Positions 1 through 5,477 of a stretch of DNA of 6,184 nucleotides are shown piece by piece. The notes under the pieces were generated by a model. The model was not told the DNA's origin. It saw only the letters and a program-made list of their open reading frames with translations, and searched no databases. The stretch covers positions 1-6,184 of the forward strand of contig JAFTEK010000121.1 of NCBI GenBank assembly GCA_017453705.1, given 5' to 3'. The DNA comes from Treponema sp. GTDB lineage: Bacteria > Spirochaetota > Spirochaetia > Treponematales > Treponemataceae. A program made the translations under genes and the position numbers. Position 1 is the first letter of the stretch. Every line of letters begins with the position of its first letter.

Positions 1-70
1 GGCGGGAGGACTCTGATGATTTGCGGCTCCTCAAGAAGAGCGAGAATGGATTGTTGAACAGCCTTCTCAT
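1..70 (-). CDS. potC: Spermidine/putrescine ABC transporter permease PotC, N-terminal fragment
   Basis: Only the first 23 codons are in the window; the gene runs off the left edge. The visible peptide begins MRRLFNNPFSLFLRSRKSSE, a basic N-terminal tail ahead of the expected first membrane helix. The ATG overlaps the TGA stop of potB in an ATGA junction, and a purine-rich GAGGGGG lies about 8 bases upstream, so translation should be coupled to potB. The PotC identity rests on position: in pot operons the order is potA, potB, potC, and PotB needs a second permease partner to form the membrane channel. The peptide itself is too short to identify the family. Confidence 0.7.
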   Translation of the reverse strand, partial: MRRLFNNPFSLFLRSRKSSESSR

Positions 71-1041
71 TTCTTTGCCCCCTCAGCAAGGCTCTTTGCG
101 AATATCCTTGCGCTTGTCGCCGTTGTTCCGTCCTCTTTTGTCTGGACTTTCTTTAGCTCCGCCTCCTGCTTGTTGGACACGAGCATCCAGAGGATTGCCA
201 GCATGGAAAGCAGGGTAATCATAACGGAGAAGGCGGATGCCAGCGGCCAGTTGCGCACCTTCTGCACCTGATCCACGACAAGGGTTCCCAGCATATAGGA
301 GTCCTTGCCGCCCACCATCTGGGGTACGGTATATGAACCGAATATCGGTATGAATGTGAAAATCAACGCGCTTATGATTCCGCTTTTTATGCTGGGGATG
401 AGTACCAGGAACATGGACGTTATCTTGTCGGAACCCAGATCACGGGCAGCTTCCAGCAGGGTAAAGTCAAACCTGTCCACGGCCGTGAAGATGGGTAGTA
501 TCGCATAGGGCAGGTACATGTAGATGCTTACCAATATGACAGCCCCCTGTGTGAACATGAACTTATGGGGGACAAACACCTTGCCGTCATGGAGCAGGCT
601 TCCGTGCACAAAGCCGTGAATGCCACTCAGCATTGAGTTGAGCATTCCGTTGTCACCGAGGATTGTCATCCATGCAAATATGCGTATCAGCGAGTTGGTA
701 AGGAAGGGGATGATGACCAGTATCAACAGCAGGGTCTGGTGTCGGCTCCTTGCCATAGCATAGCCGCAGGGAAGGGCGACTGCAATGGTCACGGCTGTGG
801 AGATGACTGCAATCCAGAGGGTGCGCATGAAAATCATCCCATAAGCTGGGGTGAGCATCTGTGCGTATGCCTTGAGGCTGAATTCCTTGATTACACCGCC
901 GTACACGTCGCGCTTGAGGAATGAGTAGACGACGATGATTATGAGCGGAGCCGCGAAGAAAATCGTAAACCACAGTCCCATAGGCCATGCGTAAACGGGG
1001 CCGGGGTTGGCCTTCTTGAATTTGACGCTTTTGCCCGTCAT
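67..1041 (-). CDS. potB: Spermidine/putrescine ABC transporter permease PotB
   Basis: This is an inner-membrane permease subunit of a polyamine importer, 324 residues. About six hydrophobic segments are visible, near residues 21-41, 74-93, 102-125, 165-187, 218-240 and 268-288. The segment IPFLTNSLIRIFAW (111-124) closely resembles the matching region of E. coli PotB as I recall it. The cytoplasmic EAA loop that docks with the ATPase is present as EAARDLGSDKI (197-207), ending in a conserved IP and G. KVRNWPLASAFS (261-272) also matches the PotB pattern. Compared with E. coli PotB (about 275-285 residues), it has a slightly longer loop near 140-160 and a hydrophilic C-terminal tail of about 35 residues rich in K, E, T and A. 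The start overlaps the potA stop as ATGA, with GAGG (1052-1055) about 10 bases upstream. Its 3' end overlaps potC in the same way. The substrate is inferred from homology; putrescine and spermidine cannot be told apart here. Confidence 0.93.
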   Translation of the reverse strand: MTGKSVKFKKANPGPVYAWPMGLWFTIFFAAPLIIIVVYSFLKRDVYGGVIKEFSLKAYAQMLTPAYGMIFMRTLWIAVISTAVTIAVALPCGYAMARSRHQTLLLILVIIPFLTNSLIRIFAWMTILGDNGMLNSMLSGIHGFVHGSLLHDGKVFVPHKFMFTQGAVILVSIYMYLPYAILPIFTAVDRFDFTLLEAARDLGSDKITSMFLVLIPSIKSGIISALIFTFIPIFGSYTVPQMVGGKDSYMLGTLVVDQVQKVRNWPLASAFSVMITLLSMLAILWMLVSNKQEAELKKVQTKEDGTTATSARIFAKSLAEGAKK

Positions 1042-2228
1042 TTATTTATTTCCTCGACGATGTATCCGTCGTTGGCAGCCCATGAGACATAAACCGTGTC
1101 CTTCCACTTGATTTCAGGCCCGTCGTCCAGATAGTTGACGTGCTGCTTGAACACCTTGATTATGCTGCCGTTTTCCAGCCGCACATAGAACTTGGACTGG
1201 AAGCCCGTGTATACCGGTTCTTCCACAATTCCCTTGAACACGTTGATGTCCTTGCGTCCGTGCAGGTCTGGTTCTTCCAGTGTTATGCGGATTTTCTCCG
1301 GCCTTATCGTGAAGCAGATGTCCTGTCCCGGCTCGGTGTGGTCGTAGTCGGTGACGAGTATGTTCTTGTCTTCCTCGCGGGTGGCGGGGGTGTCGCTCTT
1401 GAGCTGCGCCTGTATCCCAAGGGCGGGCACATTTAGCGTGACCATGTAGTCGGGGTCAGAGCCGGGAGCCTCATGGGGAACGCACTCGACGACCTTGCTC
1501 TCAAAGAGGTTTGTGTCACCGATAAACTGGGCTACGAACTGGGTGGCGGGGCTTTCGTAAATCTCGAAGGGGGTTCCCACCTGAAGGACGTGGCCTGAGT
1601 TCATGACGGCAATCCTGTCGCTGACGGCAAGGGCTTCGTTCTGGTCGTGGGTGACGAATATGAAGGTGATGCCTATCTTGTCATGCAGGGCATCCAGGTC
1701 GAGCAGGAGGCTGGATCTGAGCTTGGCATCCAGTGCGGAAAGGGGTTCGTCCAATAGGAGAACCTTTGGTTCGTTAATCAGGGCACGGGCAATGGCGACA
1801 CGCTGCCTCTGCCCGCCTGAGAGCTGGTTTGGCTTCTTGTGGGCATGTTCGTCCAGCTGGACAAGGTGCAGGTAGTGGTTCACCTTATCGTCAATCTCCG
1901 ATTTGCCAAGCTTCTTGAGCTTGAGGGGGAATGCAATGTTGTCGTAGACGGACAGGTGGGGGAATAGGGCGTAGTTCTGGAAAATCGTGTTGCTCTGTCT
2001 TTTGTTTGGGGGCAGGGGTACTACGTCCGTGTCGTCAAAGAGAACTGTACCCTCGTCAGGAAACTCGAATCCGGCGATAATGCGGAGCAAGGTTGTCTTG
2101 CCGCATCCAGATGGCCCGAGCAGGGAAAAGAATTCACCCTGCTTTATGGTGAAGTTAACATCGTCAAGCGCATGGAAATCACCAATGTGCTTACTGACGT
2201 GGCCAATAGAAACAGTACTTCCGTTCAC
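1038..2228 (-). CDS. potA: Spermidine/putrescine ABC transporter ATP-binding protein PotA
   Basis: This is the cytoplasmic ATPase that powers polyamine import, 396 residues from the chosen GTG start. All ABC motifs are intact: Walker A GPSGCGKT (38-45), Q-loop glutamine 84 in FQNYALFPH, signature LSGGQ (136-140), Walker B VLLLDEP with catalytic Glu161, D-loop SALD (164-167) and switch His194 in THDQ. The C-terminal third, from about residue 240, is a TOBE-type regulatory domain containing FTIRPEKIRI. It includes a longer, acidic, poorly conserved stretch around 250-305. The ORF is open further upstream to a TTG at 2312, but that TTG lies within the promoter. The GTG at 2228 has AGGAG (2239-2243) 10 bases upstream and gives the usual PotA N-terminus shortly before SKHIGDFHALDDV. 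The gene heads the operon, and its stop overlaps the potB start. Related importers for iron, sulfate or maltose use similar ATPases; pairing with a PotB-type permease supports polyamines. Confidence 0.93.
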   Translation of the reverse strand: MNGSTVSIGHVSKHIGDFHALDDVNFTIKQGEFFSLLGPSGCGKTTLLRIIAGFEFPDEGTVLFDDTDVVPLPPNKRQSNTIFQNYALFPHLSVYDNIAFPLKLKKLGKSEIDDKVNHYLHLVQLDEHAHKKPNQLSGGQRQRVAIARALINEPKVLLLDEPLSALDAKLRSSLLLDLDALHDKIGITFIFVTHDQNEALAVSDRIAVMNSGHVLQVGTPFEIYESPATQFVAQFIGDTNLFESKVVECVPHEAPGSDPDYMVTLNVPALGIQAQLKSDTPATREEDKNILVTDYDHTEPGQDICFTIRPEKIRITLEEPDLHGRKDINVFKGIVEEPVYTGFQSKFYVRLENGSIIKVFKQHVNYLDDGPEIKWKDTVYVSWAANDGYIVEEINK

Positions 2229-2266
2229 TAGGGTACGTCTCCTGTGATTGTTATGTAAGGAACCAT
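2228..2266 (-). CDS. Putative 12-residue leader peptide upstream of potA
   Basis: A short ORF on the minus strand encodes MVPYITITGDVP. Its ATG follows GGAG (2272-2275) with a 5-base spacer, a near-ideal initiation signal. Its TAG stop shares one base (2228) with the GTG start of potA, in a TAGTG junction. It lies wholly inside the roughly 60-base leader predicted from the promoter at 2295-2312. The layout would suit translational coupling or a sensing leader peptide, and polyamine genes in other organisms are known to use upstream ORFs. I do not recognise the peptide. A 39-base ORF with a GGAG can arise by chance, so the call is tentative. Confidence 0.35.
   Translation of the reverse strand: MVPYITITGDVP
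2239..2243 (-). promoter_or_regulatory. Ribosome binding site that decides the potA GTG start
   Basis: The minus strand reads AGGAG here, 10 bases before GTG at 2228. No ATG exists in the potA frame upstream of the conserved ABC domain, so this Shine-Dalgarno sequence is the main reason for choosing the GTG. It lies inside the putative 12-codon leader ORF, so ribosomes reading the leader would pass over it. Confidence 0.65.
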
Positions 2267-2294
2267 AAAAGCTCCGTTTAGCTACTTTCCTGTT

Positions 2295-2312
2295 ATTGTA
2301 GCAAATTGTCAA
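2295..2312 (-). promoter_or_regulatory. Probable promoter of the potABC operon (extended -10)
   Basis: On the minus strand TGCTACAAT (2303-2295) is an extended -10: TG, one base, then TACAAT, which matches TATAAT at five of six positions. A perfect TTGACA (2312-2307) lies just upstream, but only 6 bases away. It therefore cannot be the -35 partner of this -10, and no good -10 sits 16-18 bases downstream of it. Long T and A runs (about 2317-2349) lie upstream and could act like an UP element. The predicted transcript would start near 2288, giving a leader of about 60 bases before potA. Position fits: directly after the terminator of the preceding operon and ahead of the first pot gene. Confidence 0.45.
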
Positions 2313-2341
2313 TAAGTTTTTGGAAAAAAAACTGAAAAAAT

Positions 2342-2377
2342 AAAAAAAAGACCCCAGCCTTTGACTGGGGCCTTTTT
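2342..2377 (-). terminator. Intrinsic terminator of the eda-kdgK-paaK operon
   Basis: A GC-rich hairpin with arms CCCCAG (2352-2357) and CTGGGG (2365-2370) and a 7-base loop is followed on the minus strand by two bases and a run of eight T (2349-2342). It lies about 50 bases after the paaK stop codon, the right place to end that transcript. On the plus strand the same hairpin is followed by CC and five T (2373-2377), so it could also stop antisense transcription coming from the pot side. The flanking A and T runs can extend the stem. Confidence 0.9.
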
Positions 2378-2389
2378 GCCGATATGGTG

Positions 2390-2425
2390 AAACGCCGGTT
2401 AATGTATCTGTGTTAATCAGCGTTT
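2390..2425 (-). repeat. Imperfect inverted repeat in the 3' untranslated region of paaK
   Basis: The arms AAACGC (2390-2395) and GCGTTT (2420-2425) are perfectly complementary. Inside them GGTTAA (2397-2402) and TTAATC (2413-2418) can pair further with one wobble on the plus strand, leaving a 10-base loop. The minus-strand RNA version has one wobble and one mismatch. It starts three bases after the paaK stop and precedes the strong terminator. It may be a protective 3' stem-loop or a chance structure; it has no T run, so it is not itself a terminator. Confidence 0.35.
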
Positions 2426-2427
2426 GC

Positions 2428-3663
2428 CTAGCACCTCTTGTCTATTATCCTCTTGGTCTTCTTTTCGCTGCGGGGAAGCTCCCCTTCTCCTACGACTTTG
2501 ACTTCCGGGGTGACGTTGAGTTTTTCCTTGAATCGGTACTTCAGTGTAAGCGCGGCTTCCGTGCGGTCAACGCCGCCTTCGACTTCGACAAAGACCGTTA
2601 TGCGATCCCGTCCATCCACGTGCTCTATCTCGGCACGGTATTCGCTTGAAGTTCCGGGAACTTTCTTTATGACTCCCTCAATGGATGACGGGAAGAGGAT
2701 GCAGCCTTTCACCTTTACCATGTCATCGCTCCGCCCCATTATCCTGCTGATGCGGGGGAAGGAGCTGCCGCATGGACAGCTGCCGGGTATTAAGGCAGCA
2801 AGGTCGTGGGTGCGGAAGCGGAAAAGGGGCGCTCCTTCTTTTACAAGGGTCGTGAGGGTTATTTCTCCCAGCTGTCCGTCCTGCACGGGCTTTCCGGTTT
2901 CTGGATCCAGTATCTCAAGGTACACGTAGTCGTTCCAGATGTGAATGCCTTCCTGTCCGGGGCAGTTTATGCCTATTCCAGGGCCGTATATCTCGGTAAG
3001 CCCGTAGATGTCGTACAGCTCTATGCCAAGAAGGTCGTGTATCCTGGCCCGCATCTTGTCGCCCCAGCGCTCAGAGCCTATTATCCCCTTCTTTAGGTGT
3101 ATCTTGTCCTTGATTCCCCTCTTCTCTATCTCCTCCGCCAAAAGCAGGGCATAGGATGATGTCGCGCAAAGGACGGTGGACTTTAAGTCCTGCATCATCT
3201 GAAGCTGCTTCTCCGTGTTGCCGGGCCCCAGTGGGACTGCCATAGCGCCCAGCCTCTCGCATCCCAGCTGAAAGCCTATTCCCGCCGTCCACAAGCCGTA
3301 TCCGGGTGTGATATGCACCCTGTCCGTCTTTGTTACCCCTGCCATCTGGTAGCAGCGGGCAAACATAATCGCCCAGTCGTCCACGTCCTTCTGGGTGTAG
3401 GGGATTATGACTGGTGCGCCCGTAGTTCCAGATGATGAGTGGATGCGGACTATCTTCTCGTCAGAAACGGCGGCCAGTCCCAGCGGATAGGCTGAGCGCA
3501 GTTCCTCCTTGGAAGAGAAAGGGAGCTTCAGGAAGTCCTCCTGCGTCTTTATGTCCTGGGGGTTTATGTCCTTGAACTTGTTGGCGTAAAAGCCCCCGTC
3601 CATCTTCTTTACGCGCTCTATCTGGATACGAACTTGCTCCAGCTGTTTTTGTGTAATCTGCAT
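2428..3663 (-). CDS. paaK: Phenylacetate-CoA ligase family protein (ANL adenylate-forming enzyme)
   Basis: The family makes an aryl-acyl-CoA from the acid, ATP and CoA in the cytoplasm; phenylacetate is the classic substrate. Length is 411 residues, slightly short of the usual 430 or so because the N-terminal YWN-type segment is missing. Visible motifs are the phosphate-binding loop SSSGTTG (76-82), the adenine-site YGLTE (220-224), RTHD (284-287) and the hinge region GRSDDMVKVKG (310-320). A lysine-rich ending, PRSEKKTKRIID (397-408), holds the likely adenylation lysine. Cys234, His241 and the CPC pair (296 and 298) form a plausible metal site, as I recall for this family. The chosen ATG has AGGA (3669-3672) five bases upstream; the longer reading frame to 3717 would run into kdgK and adds no conserved sequence. 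It follows kdgK by 16 bases, so it is probably cotranscribed with sugar-acid genes, which makes phenylacetate as substrate uncertain. The related F390 synthetase-like proteins are an alternative. Confidence 0.88.
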   Translation of the reverse strand: MQITQKQLEQVRIQIERVKKMDGGFYANKFKDINPQDIKTQEDFLKLPFSSKEELRSAYPLGLAAVSDEKIVRIHSSSGTTGAPVIIPYTQKDVDDWAIMFARCYQMAGVTKTDRVHITPGYGLWTAGIGFQLGCERLGAMAVPLGPGNTEKQLQMMQDLKSTVLCATSSYALLLAEEIEKRGIKDKIHLKKGIIGSERWGDKMRARIHDLLGIELYDIYGLTEIYGPGIGINCPGQEGIHIWNDYVYLEILDPETGKPVQDGQLGEITLTTLVKEGAPLFRFRTHDLAALIPGSCPCGSSFPRISRIMGRSDDMVKVKGCILFPSSIEGVIKKVPGTSSEYRAEIEHVDGRDRITVFVEVEGGVDRTEAALTLKYRFKEKLNVTPEVKVVGEGELPRSEKKTKRIIDKRC

Positions 3664-3679
3664 ATCTTTCCTTTTGTTT

Positions 3680-4702
3680 CTATCTTTGTACGCGGCCGGA
3701 GGCATCACCTCCAGCAAGCTTTTCTACTTCCTGCACGGTGACACGGTTGTAATCACCTTCTATCGAATGTTTGAGCGCGGACGCCGCTACCGCAAAGTCT
3801 ATCGCCTTCTGGTTGTCCATTCCCCTGAGGAGGGCGTATATAAGGCCGCCGCCAAAGCTGTCGCCGCCGCCAACCCTATCCACTATGTGGAGCTGGTATT
3901 CCTTGGAGAAGAAGCAGTTCTTGCCGTCATAGAGCATTCCTGCCCATGCGTTGTCGCTGGCGGAGATGGATGTGCGCAGTGTGATGGCGACTTTCTCAAA
4001 GCCGAATCTGTCCGCCAGCTGTTTTGCCACTGACTTGTATCCGTCCTTGTTCAGCTTGCCGCCGGTTATGTCGCTGCCTTCAGCCTCTATGCCGAATACG
4101 TCCTTGGCGTCCTCCTCGTTGGAAATGCAGACGTTGACGTACTTGCACAGCTCGCTCATAGCAGCCTTTGCTTGCTCGCGGGTCCAGAGCTTGCCCCTGT
4201 AGTTGAGGTCGCAGGAGACTTTGAGCCCGTGCTTTTGCGCGCACTCACATGCCTGACGGCATATTTCAACAAGGTTCTGTCCCAGGGCGGGGGTTATGCC
4301 CGTGAAGTGGAACCAGTCCGCCCCCTCAAATATCTTGTCCCAGTCAAAGTCCTCCGGGCTTGCTTCTTGTATCGCAGAATGGGCACGGTCGTAGATGCAG
4401 ACGCTGCCTCTCTGGGATGCCCCTTTTTCCAGGTAATAGATGCCCAGCCTGTCTCCCCCGCGCACAATCATGGACGTGTCCACACCGAGGGCGCGCAGGG
4501 AGTTAACTGCCCCCTGTCCGATGGCGTGGGACGGAACTTTTGTCACGTAGGCCACATCCTCTCCGTAGTTTGCAAGGGAGACGGCGACGTTTGCCTCTCC
4601 GCCACCGAATGTCGCCTGCATCTGGTCGTTCTGAAAGAACCTGTAGTAGCCGTTGGGAGCCAGACGCAGCATTATCTCCCCGAATGTGATTATCCTACTC
4701 AT
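3680..4702 (-). CDS. kdgK: 2-keto-3-deoxygluconate kinase (PfkB family sugar kinase)
   Basis: This cytoplasmic enzyme phosphorylates 2-keto-3-deoxygluconate with ATP to KDPG, the substrate of the eda product encoded next to it. It is 340 residues, a normal ribokinase-family length. The N-terminal PfkB signature is seen as GGGEANVAVSLANYG (33-47), with the substrate lid region before and after. The C-terminal signature DRVGGGDSFGGG (275-286) holds the catalytic base Asp281 and the anion-hole glycines. The protein ends GDASGRVQR, an ending I recognise from bacterial KDG-type sugar kinases, so the C-terminus is complete. The ATG overlaps the eda stop (ATGA) and has AGGAGG at 4713-4718; an upstream in-frame extension to 4831 would read into eda out of frame and is not conserved. 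PfkB kinases vary in substrate, so KDG specificity depends largely on the aldolase neighbour. Confidence 0.9.
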   Translation of the reverse strand: MSRIITFGEIMLRLAPNGYYRFFQNDQMQATFGGGEANVAVSLANYGEDVAYVTKVPSHAIGQGAVNSLRALGVDTSMIVRGGDRLGIYYLEKGASQRGSVCIYDRAHSAIQEASPEDFDWDKIFEGADWFHFTGITPALGQNLVEICRQACECAQKHGLKVSCDLNYRGKLWTREQAKAAMSELCKYVNVCISNEEDAKDVFGIEAEGSDITGGKLNKDGYKSVAKQLADRFGFEKVAITLRTSISASDNAWAGMLYDGKNCFFSKEYQLHIVDRVGGGDSFGGGLIYALLRGMDNQKAIDFAVAASALKHSIEGDYNRVTVQEVEKLAGGDASGRVQR

Positions 4703-5343
4703 TTTGTGCGTGCCTCCTGTATGATTTTTCTTGCTTCCATGCACTGGCGGGTTACTTCCGCCCAGTTTTGCTTGTCTATAATGTCTGCTTTCACCATGAA
4801 GGAGCCTCCGCAGGCAGCTATGACCGGGCATGAGATGTATTCCGCAAGGTTCTTAAGTGATATTCCGCCTGTCGGCATGACGCGGAACATGGGGAAGGGG
4901 GCTGCGAGGGCCTTTATCTTGTCAAGCCCTCCTTCTTGTTCTGCCGGGAAGAACTTTATAAGCTCAAGGCCGAACTTGAGCGCGGCATGGTAGTCCGTGG
5001 CGGACGTGCATCCTGGAAATATGGGCAGACCCAGCTTCTGTGAATAGGCTACAAGCTCCGCGTCAAATCCCGGGGTCACGATAAACTGGCCGCCGGCTTG
5101 TTTAACCCGGTCAATCTGCTCCGTGCGTGTGACGGTACCTGCGCCAACTAGCATGTCGGGCTTTTCCCGCCTCATTATGCTTATTGCCTTGTCCGCTCCT
5201 TCCGCACGGAAAGTCACCTCTGCGACTGGAACTCCGCCCTCGCAAAGGGCGGCGGCAAGGGGTGCCGCATCCCGCTCCGGGTTGTTCAGCTTTATTACTG
5301 GTACTATGCCGATTTCTGCTATCTTGGAATTGAATTCGTTCAT
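4699..5343 (-). CDS. eda: Bifunctional KDPG/KHG aldolase
   Basis: This cytoplasmic class I aldolase cleaves 2-keto-3-deoxy-6-phosphogluconate into pyruvate and glyceraldehyde 3-phosphate, and often also 4-hydroxy-2-oxoglutarate. It is a 214-residue TIM barrel. The catalytic glutamate is Glu42 in VAEVTFRAE, with Arg46 nearby; GAGTV (67-71) and the phosphate-binding PTGGIS (157-162) are intact. The Schiff-base lysine is Lys130 in IKFFPAE. The reading frame is open to a TTG at 5397 with an ATG at 5370. I chose the ATG at 5343 because the protein then begins MNEFNSKIAEIGIVPVIKL, the usual family start, and because the predicted promoter -10 overlaps the 5370 ATG. The Shine-Dalgarno for 5343 is only a modest AGAGG with a 13-base spacer. 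It is the first gene of the probable eda-kdgK-paaK operon and overlaps kdgK by four bases. Confidence 0.92.
   Translation of the reverse strand: MNEFNSKIAEIGIVPVIKLNNPERDAAPLAAALCEGGVPVAEVTFRAEGADKAISIMRREKPDMLVGAGTVTRTEQIDRVKQAGGQFIVTPGFDAELVAYSQKLGLPIFPGCTSATDYHAALKFGLELIKFFPAEQEGGLDKIKALAAPFPMFRVMPTGGISLKNLAEYISCPVIAACGGSFMVKADIIDKQNWAEVTRQCMEARKIIQEARTK
4713..4718 (-). promoter_or_regulatory. Strong ribosome binding site of kdgK inside the eda 3' end
   Basis: The minus strand carries a perfect AGGAGG, 10 bases before the kdgK ATG at 4702. It sits within the last codons of eda. Together with the ATGA overlap it sets the kdgK start and supports re-initiation by ribosomes finishing eda. Confidence 0.8.
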
Positions 5344-5368
5344 TGTTTTGGGGAAACCTCTTGTAGCC

Positions 5369-5397
5369 ATTCTAATGAAAGAATCTTTTTTGGACAA
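5369..5397 (-). promoter_or_regulatory. Probable sigma70-type promoter of the eda operon
   Basis: On the minus strand TTGTCC (5397-5392, four of six matches to TTGACA) is separated by exactly 17 bases from TAGAAT (5374-5369, five of six matches to TATAAT). The spacer begins with a run of six A. Transcription would start near 5362, about 20 bases ahead of the eda ATG at 5343. This excludes the in-frame TTG at 5397 and ATG at 5370 as starts, at least for this transcript. Confidence 0.5.
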
Positions 5398-5431
5398 GTA
5401 ATCGAGCCTGCCGCGCGCTAATAGACCGGTT

Positions 5432-5448
5432 CGGAAACTACGTTTCCG
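5432..5448. promoter_or_regulatory. Perfect 17-base inverted repeat, possible operator
   Basis: CGGAAAC, TAC, GTTTCCG forms a perfect 7-base inverted repeat around a 3-base centre. It lies 29 bases after the stop of the TPR-like gene and about 35 bases upstream of the -35 of the eda promoter. No T run follows it on either strand, which argues against an intrinsic terminator. The GAAAC/GTTTC half-sites recall binding sites of repressors such as the enterobacterial KDG-responsive KdgR, but that comparison is from memory and across phyla. A simple RNA hairpin at the end of the upstream transcript remains possible. Confidence 0.45.
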
Positions 5449-5477
5449 CTCAGGTTTAATCTAAAACTGCTCATCGG

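Noticed and set aside
2226..2303. A riboswitch in the potA leader
   Set aside because: The predicted leader is only about 60 bases and shows no recognisable conserved aptamer structure.
2229..2312. Extension of potA to the TTG at 2312
   Set aside because: The extra 28 residues are not like any PotA N-terminus, the TTG is part of a TTGACA in the promoter region, and the GTG at 2228 has a good Shine-Dalgarno.
2438..2929. A 163-codon plus-strand frame opposite the paaK 3' half
   Set aside because: Serine- and arginine-rich composition typical of an antisense shadow, no supporting motif, and fully inside paaK.
3664..3717. Extension of paaK 18 codons into the kdgK 3' end
   Set aside because: The added residues are not family-like, and the ATG at 3663 has AGGA at a suitable distance.
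4703..4831. Extension of kdgK 43 codons upstream into eda
   Set aside because: It would overlap conserved eda coding sequence in another frame and ignores the AGGAGG plus ATGA start at 4702, after which the conserved PfkB N-terminus begins immediately.
4172..4993. A 273-codon open frame on the plus strand opposite kdgK and eda
   Set aside because: It runs antisense across the junction of two well-supported genes, has no recognisable domain, and reads as low-conservation shadow sequence. The minus-strand proteins carry intact catalytic motifs.
5432..5448. The palindrome as an intrinsic terminator of the TPR-like gene
   Set aside because: No run of T follows on the minus strand; the sequence after it is GC-mixed, so a regulatory site or plain stem-loop is more likely.
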